NCBI RefSeq assembly: GCF_017654505.1
Contig: NC_054541.1
Location: 50,309,986-50,373,985, forward strand
Length of the DNA stretch: 64,000 bases
Origin: Polyodon spathula
Taxonomy: Eukaryota > Chordata > Actinopteri > Acipenseriformes > Polyodontidae
Reading direction: 5' to 3'
The notes beneath the pieces were generated by a model, which was given only the letters and a program-made list of their open reading frames with translations, did no database searches and was not told the DNA's origin. Position 1 is the stretch's first letter, and each line of letters starts with the position of its first letter. Below are positions 1-12,164 of this stretch, piece by piece. A program made the translations under genes and the position numbers.

Positions 1-1273
1 GATCTGCAGCATTCAGCCATGTGTTTCTGTAATCTAAGTGAAGTGATCTGCACCATTCAGTCATGTGTTTCTGTAATCTAAGTGATCTGCAGCATTCAGC
101 CATGTGTTTCTGTAATCTAAGTGAATGATCTGCACCATTCAGTCATGTGTTTCTGTAATCTAAGTGATCTGCAGCATTCAGCCATGTGTTTCTGTAATCT
201 AAGTGAAATGATCTGCAGCATTCAGCCATGTGTTTCTATAAGCTAAGTGATCTGCAGCATTCAGCCATGTGTTTCTGTAATCTAAGTGATCTGCAGCATT
301 CAGTCATGTGTTTCTGTAATCTAAGTGATCTGCAGCATTCAGCCATGTGTTTCTGTAATCTCTGAAGTGATCTGCAGCATTCAGCCATGTGTTTCTGTAA
401 TCTAAGTGATCTGCAGCATTCAGCCATGTGTTTCTGTAATCTAAGTGATCTGCAGCATTCAGCCATGTGTTTCTGTAATCTAAGTGATCTGCAGCATTCA
501 GCCATGTGTTTCTGTAATCTAAGTGATCTGCAGCATTCAGCCATGTGTTTCTGTAATCTAAGTGATCTGCAGCATTCAGCCATGTGTTTCTGTAATCTAA
601 GTGATCTGCAGCATTCAGCCATGTGTTTCTGTAATCTAAGTGATCTGCAGCATTCAGCCATGTGTTTCTGTAATCTAAGTGAAGTGATCTGCAGCATTCA
701 GTCATGTGTTTCTGTAATCTAAGTGATCTGCAGCATTCAGCCATGTGTTTCTGTAATCTAAGTGAAATGATCTGCAGCATTCAGCCATGTGTTTCTGTAA
801 TCTAAGTGATCTGCAGCATTCAGCCATGTGTTTCTGTAATCTAAGTGAAGTGATCTGCAGCATTCAGCCATGTGTTTCTGTAATCTAAGTGAAGTGATCT
901 GCACCATTCAGTCATGTGTTTCTGTAATCTAAGTGATCTGCAGCATTCAGCCATGTGTTTCTGTAATCTAAGTGAAATGATCTGCAGCATTCAGCCATGT
1001 GTTTCTGTAATCTAAGTGATCTGCAGCATTCAGCCATGTGTTTCTGTAATCTAAGCGAAGTGATCTGCAGCATTCAGCCATGTGTTTCTGTAATCTAAGT
1101 GAAATGATCTGCAGCATTCAGCCATGTGTTTCTGTAATCTAAGTGATCTGCAGCATTCAGCCATGTGTTTCTGTAATCTAAGTGAAATGATCTGCAGCAT
1201 TCAGTCATGTGTTTCTGTAATCTAAGTGAAGTGATCTGCAGCATTCAGCCATGTGTTTCTGTAATGTAAACGT
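1..1273. repeat. 39-bp minisatellite
   Basis: Tandem array of a 39-bp unit containing GATCTGCAGCATTCAGCCAT, with about 5-bp longer variants where GAAAT or GAAGT is added. Roughly 30 copies, cut by the window start. Because 39 is a multiple of 3, several frames stay open and give repetitive peptides of 13 residues; these are not genes. Copies are very similar, with common variants (CAGTCATG, CACCATT). Confidence 0.95.
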
Positions 1274-1628
1274 CATGTTCAATGAAGTGATCCAGGCCTC
1301 GTCCATGGATTAATGTCTCTAAGATTTTCTTTGCCAATTTGCCGTGTCTTCTTACACTACCAGTGCCTGTATTACATGTATTGGTTTGTAAAACAGCTTT
1401 GTTTGAAGGTCCACAGTAATTATTATAAAATTGAAAACTGGAATTCTGAGTTGTATGCTGTATTATTGCTTCCTACTGACACTCTCCTTCATTGACAGTC
1501 ATGTGAACAATGACCCACTGGCTGCCCATGGTACTGCCATCACAGTGCAGACACATGTAGAGAGGGCATGATACACACAAGCAGGGCTTCCATTCTCCAC
1601 CAGATCACGAGGCGCTCAACAACTTGTG
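1274..1628. other. Non-repetitive spacer, no gene seen
   Basis: Single-copy-looking sequence between two minisatellites. Only short open frames, no recognisable domain, no convincing splice-bounded exon. Confidence 0.6.
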
Positions 1629-2022
1629 CTAAAGAAGGGTTCTAGCGAGTTCCATCACAAAAGAACAAGCAGTTCCTTACAGTGTGAAGTACACACACCC
1701 TCTGCGAGTGAAGTACACACACCCTCTGCGAGTTCCATCACAAAAGAACAAGCAGTTCCTTACAGTGTGAAGTACACACACCCTCTGCGAGTTCCACCAC
1801 AAAAGAACAAGCAGTTCCTTACAGTGTGAAGTACACACACCCTCTGCGAGTTCCATCACAAAAGAACAACACCCTCTACAGTGTGAAGTACACACACCCT
1901 CTGCGAGTTCCACCACAAAAGAACAAGCAGTTCCTTACAGTGTGAAGTACACACACCCTCTGCGAGTTCCACCACAAAAGAACAAGCAGTTTCTTACAAT
2001 GTGAAGTACACACACCCTCTGC
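1629..2022. repeat. About 59-bp minisatellite
   Basis: Six or so copies of a unit containing GTGAAGTACACACACCCTCT and GAGTTCCATCACAAAAGAAC, with an internal partial duplication near 1687-1730. Short frames across it are artefacts. Confidence 0.85.
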
Positions 2023-2914
2023 AGCAATGCCACTTACCAATTTGTTCTTATTTCAAAAGTACAGATGGCTTCAGTTGCAAATGAACCTGCAACATTAAGT
2101 CCCAAGGAGGAGCCCTGTAAAATACCATCGATCACACCGGAGGTCCCATTGGATCCCATTCGTAACAAATATATTAGTAACATACCATAGATGTACATTC
2201 TGAATTAGAGCCATCGGTATGACAACAAACTTTATGACAATGACGTGTCATATAATAATAATAATAATAATAACAATGTGAATATTACATGCATGCTGCC
2301 TATTGTATTGTCTCCTTAAAGCTATCTCCCCAAACTGGGCTGCAATGTAAATGATGACGTCGTCTCACCTGTTTTGCCTTTTCGTTTCAGCTGCACCGCA
2401 TTCACTTCGGAGGCAGATAGCAAACCCGACTGATGTGATAAAAACATTAAAAACAAAAACAAACAAAAAAACAGAAACAAAGAAGGAAAAAGAAACGGGT
2501 GCTTTTGGTCGGCAAGGCAGACTGGAAAGGTTTTAAACAGGCAAATGCCAATCAGAAGCTGTCGATGACGCGCAGTCGGTGAAATTCCCTGACTGACAGG
2601 GCTCCGAACTAAACCGTGTCACAAAACGAGACGGACGCGCACAATGCCTGCCCTGATCTGCAGTTTTTGGGAGCTTTCTGCTGAAGTAGTGCTGTCTCTC
2701 TGTGCTGCATTCATTGTGCCCGGACATTGTAGTTTCCATTCTGTATCACAGTAGGCTGATGCACCCGGCCGGCTGCGCCTTCTCAATCCGGTTGTAACTC
2801 CTTGTCATCTTTTTAAACGCGTTTGCCTGTAAATGATACTACCTCAGAACAATAAGGATCAAATGGACTATTTCTCTTGCTAGCTTTTCTGTCAATTTAT
2901 CTTTGCTTATATCT
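2023..2914. other. Non-repetitive spacer with a short ATA microsatellite
   Basis: No gene recognised. It contains an (ATA)n tract near 2250-2277 and an A-rich stretch near 2440-2495. The part near 2570-2800 is somewhat CpG-richer than its surroundings but shows nothing that identifies it as a promoter. Confidence 0.55.
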
Positions 2915-5838
2915 CAGGGCATCTCTATATATATATCTACTATATATATGAATACCACACTGACTTGCTCGTAATCTCAGGGCATCTCTGCACACCTTTA
3001 CTGTCTGCTATGAACACCACACTGACTTGCTCGTAATCTCAGGGCATCTCTGCACACCTTTACTGTCTGCTATGAACACCACACTGACTATATATATATA
3101 GATATATATATATACCTTTACTGTCTGCTATGAACACCACACTGACTTGCTCGTAATCTCAGGGCATCTCTGCACACCCCTACTGTCTGCACCTTTACTG
3201 TCTGCTATGAACACCACACTGACTTGCTCGTAATCTCAGGGCATCTCTGCACACCTTTACTGTCTGCTATGAACACCACACTGACTTGCTCGTAATCTCA
3301 GGGCATCTAGATATGCTATATACACCAGCTATATCTGACAGGTAACCTATGTGCACACCCTTACTGTCTGCTATGAACACCATACTATGCTCGTAATCTC
3401 AGGGCATCTCTGCACACCCCTTACTGCTATCTGCTATGAACACCACTGTCTGACATGCTCGTAACCTCAGGGCATCTCTGCACACCCTTACTGTCTGCTA
3501 TATACTGACACGCTATATATATATGCTCGTAATCTCAGGGCATCTCTGCACACCCTTACTGTCTGCTATGAACACCACACTGACATGCTCGTAATCTCAG
3601 GGCATCTCTGCACACCCCTACTGTCTGCTATACACATATATATATACAGTATATATACTGTCTGCTATGAACACCACACTGACATGCTCGTAATCTCCAC
3701 AGCTTGTCTGCAACACCAAGCGTGGCAATGGGTGGGCATTTGTTTACTGTGCATGTGAGAGAACTCAGGGCATCTTGCTCTTTACAACACAAGCACTTAC
3801 TGTGGAGTCTGTTCAGTGAGGGATCTCAGGGGATCCCACCACTGATAAGCAGAACCTGTGTATAAAGGTTATGAATATTAAACATCTAGCCCTGCACAAG
3901 AGTGTGTTCAGTGCCTGTAAAAACAGTACTGTCTGCTATGAACACCACACTGAGCTCGTAATCACAGGGCATCTCTACCCCTACTGTCTGCTATGAACAC
4001 CACACTGAAACGCTCGTAATCTCAGGGCATCTCTGCACACTCTCCTGAGATAAGCAGATCCTGGCTATGAACACCACACTGAGCTCGTAATCTCAGGGCA
4101 TGTTCCAGTCTTATGAACACCACACTGAAAGCTCGTAATCTCAGGGCATCTCTGCACACTTAGTGATGGGCATGTTCTTTTCTGATTAACCTTGAACCCA
4201 CAATCCTGCACGACCATCACACTGACGTGCTCGTAATCTCAGGGCATCTCTGCACACCCTTACTGTCTGCTATGAACACCACACTGACATGCTCGTAATC
4301 TCAGGGCATCTCTGCACACCCTCACTGTCTGCTATGAACACCACACTGACATGCTCGTAATCTCAGGGCATCTCTGCACACCCTTACTGTCTGCTATGAA
4401 CACCACACTGACATGCTCGTAATCTCAGGGCATCTCTGCACACCCTTACTGTCTGCTATGAACACCACACTGACATGCTCGTAATCTCAGGGCATCTCTG
4501 CACACCCTTACTGTCTGCTATGAACACCACACTGACATGCTCGTAATCTCAGGGCATCTCTGCACACCCTTACTGTCTGCTATGAACACCACACTGACAT
4601 GCTCGTAATCTCAGGGCATCTCTGCACACCCTTACTGTCTGCTATGAACACCACACTGACATGCTCGTAATCTCAGGGCATCTCTGCACACCCTTACTGT
4701 CTGCTATGAACACCACACTGACATGCTCGTAATCTCAGGGCATCTCTGCACACCCTTACTGTCTGCTATGAACACCACACTGACATGCTCGTAATCTCAG
4801 GGCATCTCTGCACACCCTTACTGTCTGCTATGAACACCACACTGACATGCTCGTAATCTCAGGGCATCTCTGCACACCCTTACTGTCTGCTATGAACACC
4901 ACACTGACATGCTCGTAATCTCAGGGCATCTCTGCACACCCTTACTGTCTGCTATGAACACCACACTGACATGCTCGTAATCTCAGGGCATCTCTGCACA
5001 CCCTTACTGTCTGCTATGAACACCACACTGACATGCTCGTAATCTCAGGGCATCTCTGCACACCCTTACTGTCTGCTATGAACACCACACTGACATGCTC
5101 GTAATCTCAGGGCATCTCTGCACACCCTTACTGTCTGCTATGAACACCACACTGACATGCTCGTAATCTCAGGGCATCTCTGCACTCCCTTACTGTCTGC
5201 TATGAACACCACACTGACGTGCTCGTAATCTCAGGGCATCTCTGCACACCCTTACTGTCTGCTATGAACACCACACTGACATGCTCGTAATCTCAGGGCA
5301 TCTCTGCACACCCTTACTGTCTGCTATGAACACCACACTGACATGCTCGTAATCTCAGGGCATCTCTGCACACCCTTACTGTCTGCTATGAACACCACAC
5401 TGACGTGCTCGTAATCTCAGGGCATCTCTGCACACCCTTACTGTCTGCTATGAACACCACACTGACATGCTCGTAATCTCAGGGCATCTCTGCACACCCT
5501 TACTGTCTGCTATGAACACCACACTGACTTGCTCGTAATCTCAGGGCATCTCTGCACACCCTTACTGTCTGCTATGAACACCACACTGACATGCTCGTAA
5601 TCTCAGGGCATCTCTGCACACCCTTACTGTCTGCTATGAACACCACACTGACATGCTCGTAATCTCAGGGCATCTCTGCACACCCTTACTGTCTGCTATG
5701 AACACCACACTGACATGCTCGTAATCTCAGGGCATCTCTGCACACCCTTACTGTCTGCTATGAACACCACACTGACATGCTCGTAATCTCAGGGCATCTC
5801 TGCACACCCTTACTGTCTGCTATGAACACCACAAAGGT
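2915..5838. repeat. 62-bp minisatellite, degenerate at its left side
   Basis: Unit of 62 bp containing CTCGTAATCTCAGGGCATCT and CTGTCTGCTATGAACACCAC. From about 4200 to 5838 about 26 units are almost identical. From 2915 to 4200 the units are broken by TA-rich inserts (near 2930, 3095, 3505, 3640) and by unrelated sequence near 3715-3925. No coding frame is supported. Confidence 0.95.
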
Positions 5839-6565
5839 TAGTTCACCCACTTGTTTTTTTTATCACTATGTCAATTTCTCTGAAGAGTGTAAAGTGTGGT
5901 GTGCAGCACTAAGCTGTATATAATGTGTGATGTTGGTTCTTTGTCTAAAAGATCAGTTACAGCATTGAAGCAAACCTGTGTGCTGTAACATAACCGCGGC
6001 TGAGAAAGCGTGTGCATTTCAGCAGAACACATGAGCGCCAAATTCCATTTAATGAAGACTGGTTTCTTCCAGAAGCTGTTTGCTCTGAGATGATGCATCA
6101 GCAGTCTCCCTTTGTGAGAGCGAGAAGGAAAGCAATTTGGTTTCTTATTTTCTTGCATTAGTTCCACCATGCATATTCATTTGACAACCTCCTGACAAGC
6201 GAGATATGTGCTGTGGACAAATTTCATTTTATTTATCCATTTCAGATAGCAGGTATAAAGCAGGGTGGGGAGATTGGCTCTGGGTCTTTAGTGAGGTAAT
6301 GGCAAATACTGAAATACCATAACTAAACTGCCTAAGCAGTGTCTTAAATCGACAGTTACAGCTCTTCACTCTCAACATGATAGTAGCTGCCAAACATTTC
6401 TTACCGTAACTGTGAGTATGCCTACTGCAGAATTGGGGAGAGCACTGTTTTCAGTTGTTTTTCTGTTTATAAACCCTGCTTGTGACGGAGTCCTTAGCAG
6501 GCTGACACATGCTTCACACAGAACATGACACCATTAACAATGATTGCCAACATGCTAAAAGTGTC
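5839..6565. other. Non-repetitive spacer, no gene seen
   Basis: AT-leaning unique sequence. The longest open frame (99 codons, minus strand, 5871-6170) matches nothing recognised and lacks a supported exon structure. Confidence 0.5.
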
Positions 6566-7374
6566 AGGTAAGACAGGTCAGACAGGTAAGAGAGGTAAGA
6601 CAGGTAAGAGAGGTCAGACAGGTAAGAGAGGTAAGAGAGGTAAGACAGGTAAGACAGGTCAGACAGGTAAGACAGGTAAGAGAGGTCAGACAGGTAAGAC
6701 AGGTAAGACAGGTCAGACAGGTAAGAGAGGTAAGACAGGTAAGAGAGGTCAGACAGGTAAGAGAGGTAAGAGAGGTAAGACAGGTAAGAGAGGTAAGAGA
6801 GGTAAGAGAGGTAAGAGAGGTAAGACAGGTAAGACAGGTCAGACAGGTAAGACAGGTAAGAGAGGTAAGACAGGTAAGACAGGTAAGACAGGTAAGAGAG
6901 GTAAGACAGGTCAGACAGGTAAGACAGGTAAGAGAGGTAAGAGAGGTAAGACAGGTAAGACAGGTAAGAGAGGTAAGACAGGTCAGACAGGTAAGACAGG
7001 TAAGACAGGTAAGACAGGTAAGACAGGTAAGACAGGTAAGAGAGGTAAGACAGGTAAGACAGGTAAGACAGGTAAGAGAGGTAAGACAGTTCAGACAGGT
7101 CAGACAGGTAAGAGAGGTAAGACAGGTAAGACAGGTAAGAGAGGTAAGACAGGTCAGACAGGTCAGAGAGGTAAGATAGGTCAGACAGGTAAGCTAGGTA
7201 AGAGAGGTAAGACAGGTCAGACAGGTAAGAGAGGTAAGACAGGTCAGACAGGTCAGACAGGTAAGAGAGGTAAGACAGGTCAGACAGGTAAGAGAGGTAA
7301 GACAGGTCAGACAGGTAAGAGGTAGGTAAGAGAGGTAAGACAGGTCAGACAGATAAGACAGGTCAGACAGGTAA
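6566..7374. repeat. 9-bp minisatellite of GGTAAGACA-type units
   Basis: About 89 units of 9 bp, variants GGTAAGACA, GGTAAGAGA and GGTCAGACA. One plus-strand frame stays open for 266 codons (6525-7325) as Gly-Lys-Thr, Gly-Lys-Arg and Gly-Gln-Thr triplets. This looks collagen-like (Gly every third residue), but the DNA is a pure tandem repeat, there is no signal peptide or non-repetitive domain, and no proline, so I do not call it a gene. Each unit resembles a 5' splice site (see findings). Confidence 0.95.
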
Positions 7375-8892
7375 GTGAAATGGGCAGTGTTGTGGGATAC
7401 ACTGCCATTACAGGCCGTGTCCCCCATGAGACTAATGCAGACGACCCTGGAGTGTGGGTCACTGGTTTGCGCCCAGCCTCTGCCCGTTACATTAGCAATT
7501 CCCAGCACACGGTGCTCACTGGGTATATTTCCGTGTGAAATTAGTCCTGGTCAACCCTTTCACTCTGCACAGAGTTATTTGGACAGAGGGTTCAGCTTCA
7601 GGATACTCCTGCTGTGAAACAGATGACATCCTCAGAGTTGTGCATTTGTAATTGCTGGCTGTGCAGCAGGTTGCTTTCTCTTTGAATGTTGTCATCTGCA
7701 GAAGGCTTTCGAAGATACGCAAGGGAGGGCGGCGAGCATCTGTCAGCATCATAATACTGCACTCCTGAAAAGTGTTTCCAATAGAAAGTGTTCTGCGAGA
7801 AAGCAAGTGTCAGACGAGATGAGGCCCTGGATTGAAGCCCTTTGTGTATTGATAAACCAGGAATTAAATTTAAAAAACCAATCTGCTCAAATGCAATATT
7901 AATAGAGTTTATTCAAATGTTCATTTTTTGTTTTTTTTAGACCATTGAGTCCCAAGCATCTCATTCACAGCCCATTATCACTATGTGTCTTTTTACAACC
8001 GTGTGCCTGTTAATTCACTTGCTGTCTGATGAAAACTGGCACAAAATTACGCTCCTGTTTACACCTAGCGGAGAGCCACGTTTCCTACACTTGCCAAGAT
8101 TAATGTCGGCTTTGCCACACAGTGCTGCAGAATTAGAATGAGAGTTTTTTTCAGACGAACCTTGTAAAGACAGACGTCAGAAAAAGTAATAACAATAACA
8201 AGGCTGGCAAGCCCCTAATCTGACCACACGACAACGTGCAGGTGTATTTGTTTTTTAATGTATGTTTCTGTGGACTATGGGGGACCTACAGTTAGTGGAC
8301 AAAGGTTTGAGCAGCTCCTATATCAAAGTATCATGTTGTTTAAATCTGATAACAATTAACATGGTGCTCTAGTCCATACCTGAACTATTGTATTTGTTGT
8401 ATTTGTTGTATTTATTGTATTTGTTGTATTCAGTAAATCGAGAAAGGTGATTATCAAGCTACATTTAAAACAAAATGATACATTTTGCAAATTGGTGCTG
8501 TGTTAGTTGAGCTAATATATATATATATATATATAGATCATATATATAATATATATATCTTAGATAGATAGATAGATAGTAGATATATAACATGTAATGA
8601 TACAATAATAACACAGGCTGGTTAGATTAAGACTAAGGAGCTTTCAACACCTGATGGGACAGGCTGTTAATAAAAACATGATGCCCCCGGGAACTGCAAA
8701 AAAACACATCGATTCATTTTAATAAAAAACGAATTCTCATCAATAGCTGTTCAAACAGATGGAGCTGTTCAATTTGAAAGTTTTAATGTGCATGCCTTGG
8801 GACTCCAGCAATCTGCACACAAATTGGATGAGACAGACTCATGCACTTACTGGGGTTCATGATATAATGACGGTGATGTTGTAAGACCAACG
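7375..8892. other. Unique sequence with short microsatellites, no gene seen
   Basis: No recognisable exon on either strand. A short TTGTATTTG-type repeat lies near 8390-8432 and a (TA)n/(TAGA)n tract near 8513-8588. Confidence 0.55.
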
Positions 8893-9090
8893 TATCCCTT
8901 TAAATCAGGGGTAGGTCACCTTGGCTCGTCCAATCTGTCCCACTGCAGGACTTTGTTCCAACCAGACCCTTCATTATTTAATTGACCTCCAACAGGGTCA
9001 ATATAATAATGAAGGGTCTGGTTGGAACAAAGTCCTGCAGTGGGATGGATTGGACGAGCCAAGGTGACCTACCCCTGATTTAAAGGGATA
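8893..9090. mobile_element. 198-bp near-perfect inverted repeat (foldback element)
   Basis: The left arm starts TATCCCTTTAAATCAGGGG and the right arm ends CCCCTGATTTAAAGGGATA. Arms of about 85-90 bp pair with only a couple of mismatches around a short loop near 8980-9005. The structure is that of a miniature foldback transposon; transcribed, it would make a long hairpin. The family is not recognised and no clear target-site duplication is visible. Confidence 0.8.
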
Positions 9091-10423
9091 TCTTTCCCCA
9101 GAAAAGTAAATGTAAAAATTTAGTGACACATCTTTCACCTCACCAACTCACTTAAGGTCAAGAATATTATTTGAAAACAAAAACTAGCAGGGGCCCCTCG
9201 GGTCTGAGGAGGATAATGACGTGCTCATGTTCATGCCTGTAGAAGAACGATGGCAGCTCCACTGAGCTGTGGGGCTGCTGCAGCTCCATCTCAAGATCCC
9301 TTTATTCTTGCTGGCAGAGATTCTCGTCACATTTAAACCATCTGCTGTTATTTTTCTTTCCATCTCATTAAGATGTGCTGCTTGGCCCGAGGTGCCCTGC
9401 GCAGAGCGGTTAGGGTGCAATAACAGAACTCTGACTTTAAACACTGCAGAGGATAATCAGCGGATTGTACAAACTATTACAATGCTGCAAACCATGGAAA
9501 TAAAAAACACACACATCTGGCATTACCTTGGAGGCTGACAAAACAACATGAGCATAATTTATTTCCCGTATCAGTGTCCTTCATTGCTATTCCATGTACC
9601 TTCTCGTTTACGTTTTATTATATTCTGCTGCAGTCTTCCAGGACTCTTGTAAAATGAAATGAGAATCTGAATCGCCTATTCTCCTGGTAAAGTAAAAAAT
9701 GAAATTGGAATTGAAATTGAACCAGCTATTCCAATAGAAATGTTCTCTCTTTGGAGCAAGCTGCCGCGGTCGTGTTATTCTGATTGTTGTGAGAATGACT
9801 TTATAACCCCCTGGCTCAGGGCATGTCACCTCTGTCTGGTTCAGAACCACCGGAGCGAGGAAACTTGCCGTGAGCGAGCAAGCAGAAATAGAACCAAACA
9901 GCAGTGAATTCATTCAAGGTCTCTTCAGCACTCTTTAGTATTATATTTACATGGCACTTTCCCCTCTGACAAAACAGGATGCCATGGAGCCCAATGCACA
10001 AAACTGTTTGTTTTCTAAGGTAAGTTTTGTAAAGGACTGTTACAGCCTGTTTTATCAATTAAATGTTACAAGCACTCTTTGAAAAACACTCCTTAAAAAA
10101 ACATTCCTTAAAACAGTCCTTAAAGATTTGTGTAAAGACCACCACTTGTGAATTCTGTCCCACCAGCTTTTATTCTTCCAGCAACAACAACATGATTATT
10201 CATTGTATTTCATAAAACAGAAATGCCACGATGCCTTTGATCCAAAGCACTGAAGTTTGAATTATTAAAATCAGCTTGAAAAGATGCCACATCATTTAAA
10301 CCTTCAATAAAATGATGTTTTAAATGCAATACACATACTTCACATTGGGTTTGTGTCTGGTTTTGGTTTAGTGTGCGTGATGTTACTGAACCTTGTGTGG
10401 CACCAGGTGAAGGAGATATCATC
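9091..10423. other. Unique sequence, no gene seen
   Basis: Several open frames of 80-100 codons occur on both strands but none resembles a known protein or has convincing splice borders. Confidence 0.5.
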
Positions 10424-11258
10424 CATGAGGCCTCCTCCTCTTGTGTGCAGGTGCAGGAGATATGATCCTGAGGAAACCTCTCCTCCATGAGGCCTCCTCC
10501 TCTTGTGTGCAGGTGCAGGAGATATGATCCTGAGGAAATCTCTCCTCCATGAGGCCTCCTCCTCTTGTGTGCAGGTGCAGGAGATATGATCCTGAGGAAA
10601 TCTCTCCTCCATGAGGCCTCCTCCTCTTGTGTGCAGGTGCAGGAGATATGATCCTGAGGAAATCTCTCCTCCATGAGGCCTCCTCCTCTTGTGTACATGT
10701 GCAGGAGATATGATCCTGAGGAAACCTCTCCTCTATGAGGACCCCTCCTCTTGTGTGCGGATGCAGGAGATATGATCTTGAGGAAACCTCTCCTCTATGA
10801 GGACCCCTCCTCTTGTGTGCAGGTGCAGGAGATATGATCCTGAGGAAATCTCTCCTCTATGAGGACCCCTCTTGTGTGCGGATGCAGGAGATATGATCCT
10901 GAGGAAACCTCTCCTCCATGAGGCCTCCTCCTCTTGTGTGCAGGTGCAGGAGATATGATCCTGAGGAAACCTCTCCTCCATGAGGCCTCCTCCTCTTGTG
11001 TACATGTGCAGGAGATATGATCCTGAGGAAACCTCTCCTCTATGAGGACCCCTCCTCTTGTGTGCGGATGCAGGAGATATGATCTTGAGGAAACCTCTCC
11101 TCTATGAGGACCCCTCCTCTTGTGTGCAGGTGCAGGAGATATGATCCTGAGGAAACCTCTCCTCTATGAGGACCCCTCCTCTTGTGTGCAGATGCAGGAG
11201 ATATGATCCTGAGGAAACCTCTCCTCCATGAGGACCCCTTGTGTGCAGGTGCAGTTAG
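10424..11258. repeat. 62-bp minisatellite
   Basis: About 13 copies of a 62-bp unit containing GTGCAGGAGATATGATCCTG and AACCTCTCCTCCATGAGG, with sub-variants (TATGAGGACC versus CATGAGGCC) in blocks. Minus-strand frames of up to 162 codons are artefacts. Confidence 0.93.
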
Positions 11259-11942
11259 GAAGCGCTCCACAAGGGTGCCAGTTCATACCCCATCATCATC
11301 GGTCTCACACACCTTCTCTGGCCCGTTACTATGACATCACGTCTAGGGAATCCAGATGGAAGGCTGGCAGTAGAACACGAGTGAGTAGAACACTAGCGTG
11401 AGACATGTTTCAATAGTAGACCTGTGCAGTTCCATTTCTTTGGGTTTAACCAGCCACGCTGTCATTTCTGAAACCTTTGAGATTTCTTTAGGAAATACAT
11501 TTATTAAAAACAAAAATATTTGGTTAAAAAACATAACAATAAACAAATGAATACATATGCAGGCTATGGCTCTACAGATTTGATTCGGAAAGCTTTTTTT
11601 AATGCTTGTCTCTAAAGTAACTTTCTATTGATTTTTTCCTTAGGCTCAGGGTGGACAGTTTGATTGAGGTGTGATCGCTGTCAGTGTTTGTGAAACAAGT
11701 CTCTGTGCTGCTTTCCAATCTGCTCTGAAGCCGTGACTGTCGAGGAATTGAAAGGAAGAACGAGAACTGAAAAGTAAAAGAAGAAAGTAACCAATAAAGA
11801 GAATGTTACAAATCACATACCAGGAGAAGAAGAAGAACACGGCTGCTTAAAAGGAAACACTGCAAAAAAAGAAAAATATATGAAACTGCAGTTGACATTT
11901 TAGTTGGAGGATCTGGTTATAAGCAGCAGTTAGTATGTGTTC
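11259..11942. other. Unique sequence, no gene seen
   Basis: AT-rich sequence with short frames only and no recognisable product. Confidence 0.5.
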
Positions 11943-12164
11943 AGGGTAGCACGTGGTGGTTAGCACTGCTGCCTCACAGCGCCAGGGTCCTGGGTTCGAT
12001 TCCAGCCTAGGGGTCTCTCTGTGTGGAGTTTGCAAGTTCTCCCCGTGTCTGCATGGGTTTTCTCCGGGTACTCTGGTTCCCACAGTCCAAAGACATGCTG
12101 TTCAGGTTGAGCGGTCATTGTAAATTGCCAAGTGCGTGTGACCCTGTAAAGGATTAAGTGGTTA
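11943..12164 (+). mobile_element. V-SINE-type tRNA-derived SINE
   Basis: The head has a pol III A box (GTGGTTAGCACTG, near 11956) and B box (GGTTCGATTCC, 11993-12003). It is followed by a conserved fish V-SINE/DANA-like core (GTGTGGAGTTTGCAAGTTCT near 12020 and CCACAGTCCAAAGACATG near 12080). The 3' end runs straight into the end of a CR1 copy. The family assignment rests on remembered similarity of the core. Confidence 0.75.

Noticed and set aside
1..5838. CRISPR-like regularly spaced repeats
   Set aside because: Units are contiguous tandem copies without unique spacers, and the genome is a vertebrate.
6525..7325. 266-codon collagen-like (Gly-X-Y) protein
   Set aside because: Pure 9-bp minisatellite, no proline, no signal peptide, no non-repetitive flank that looks coding.
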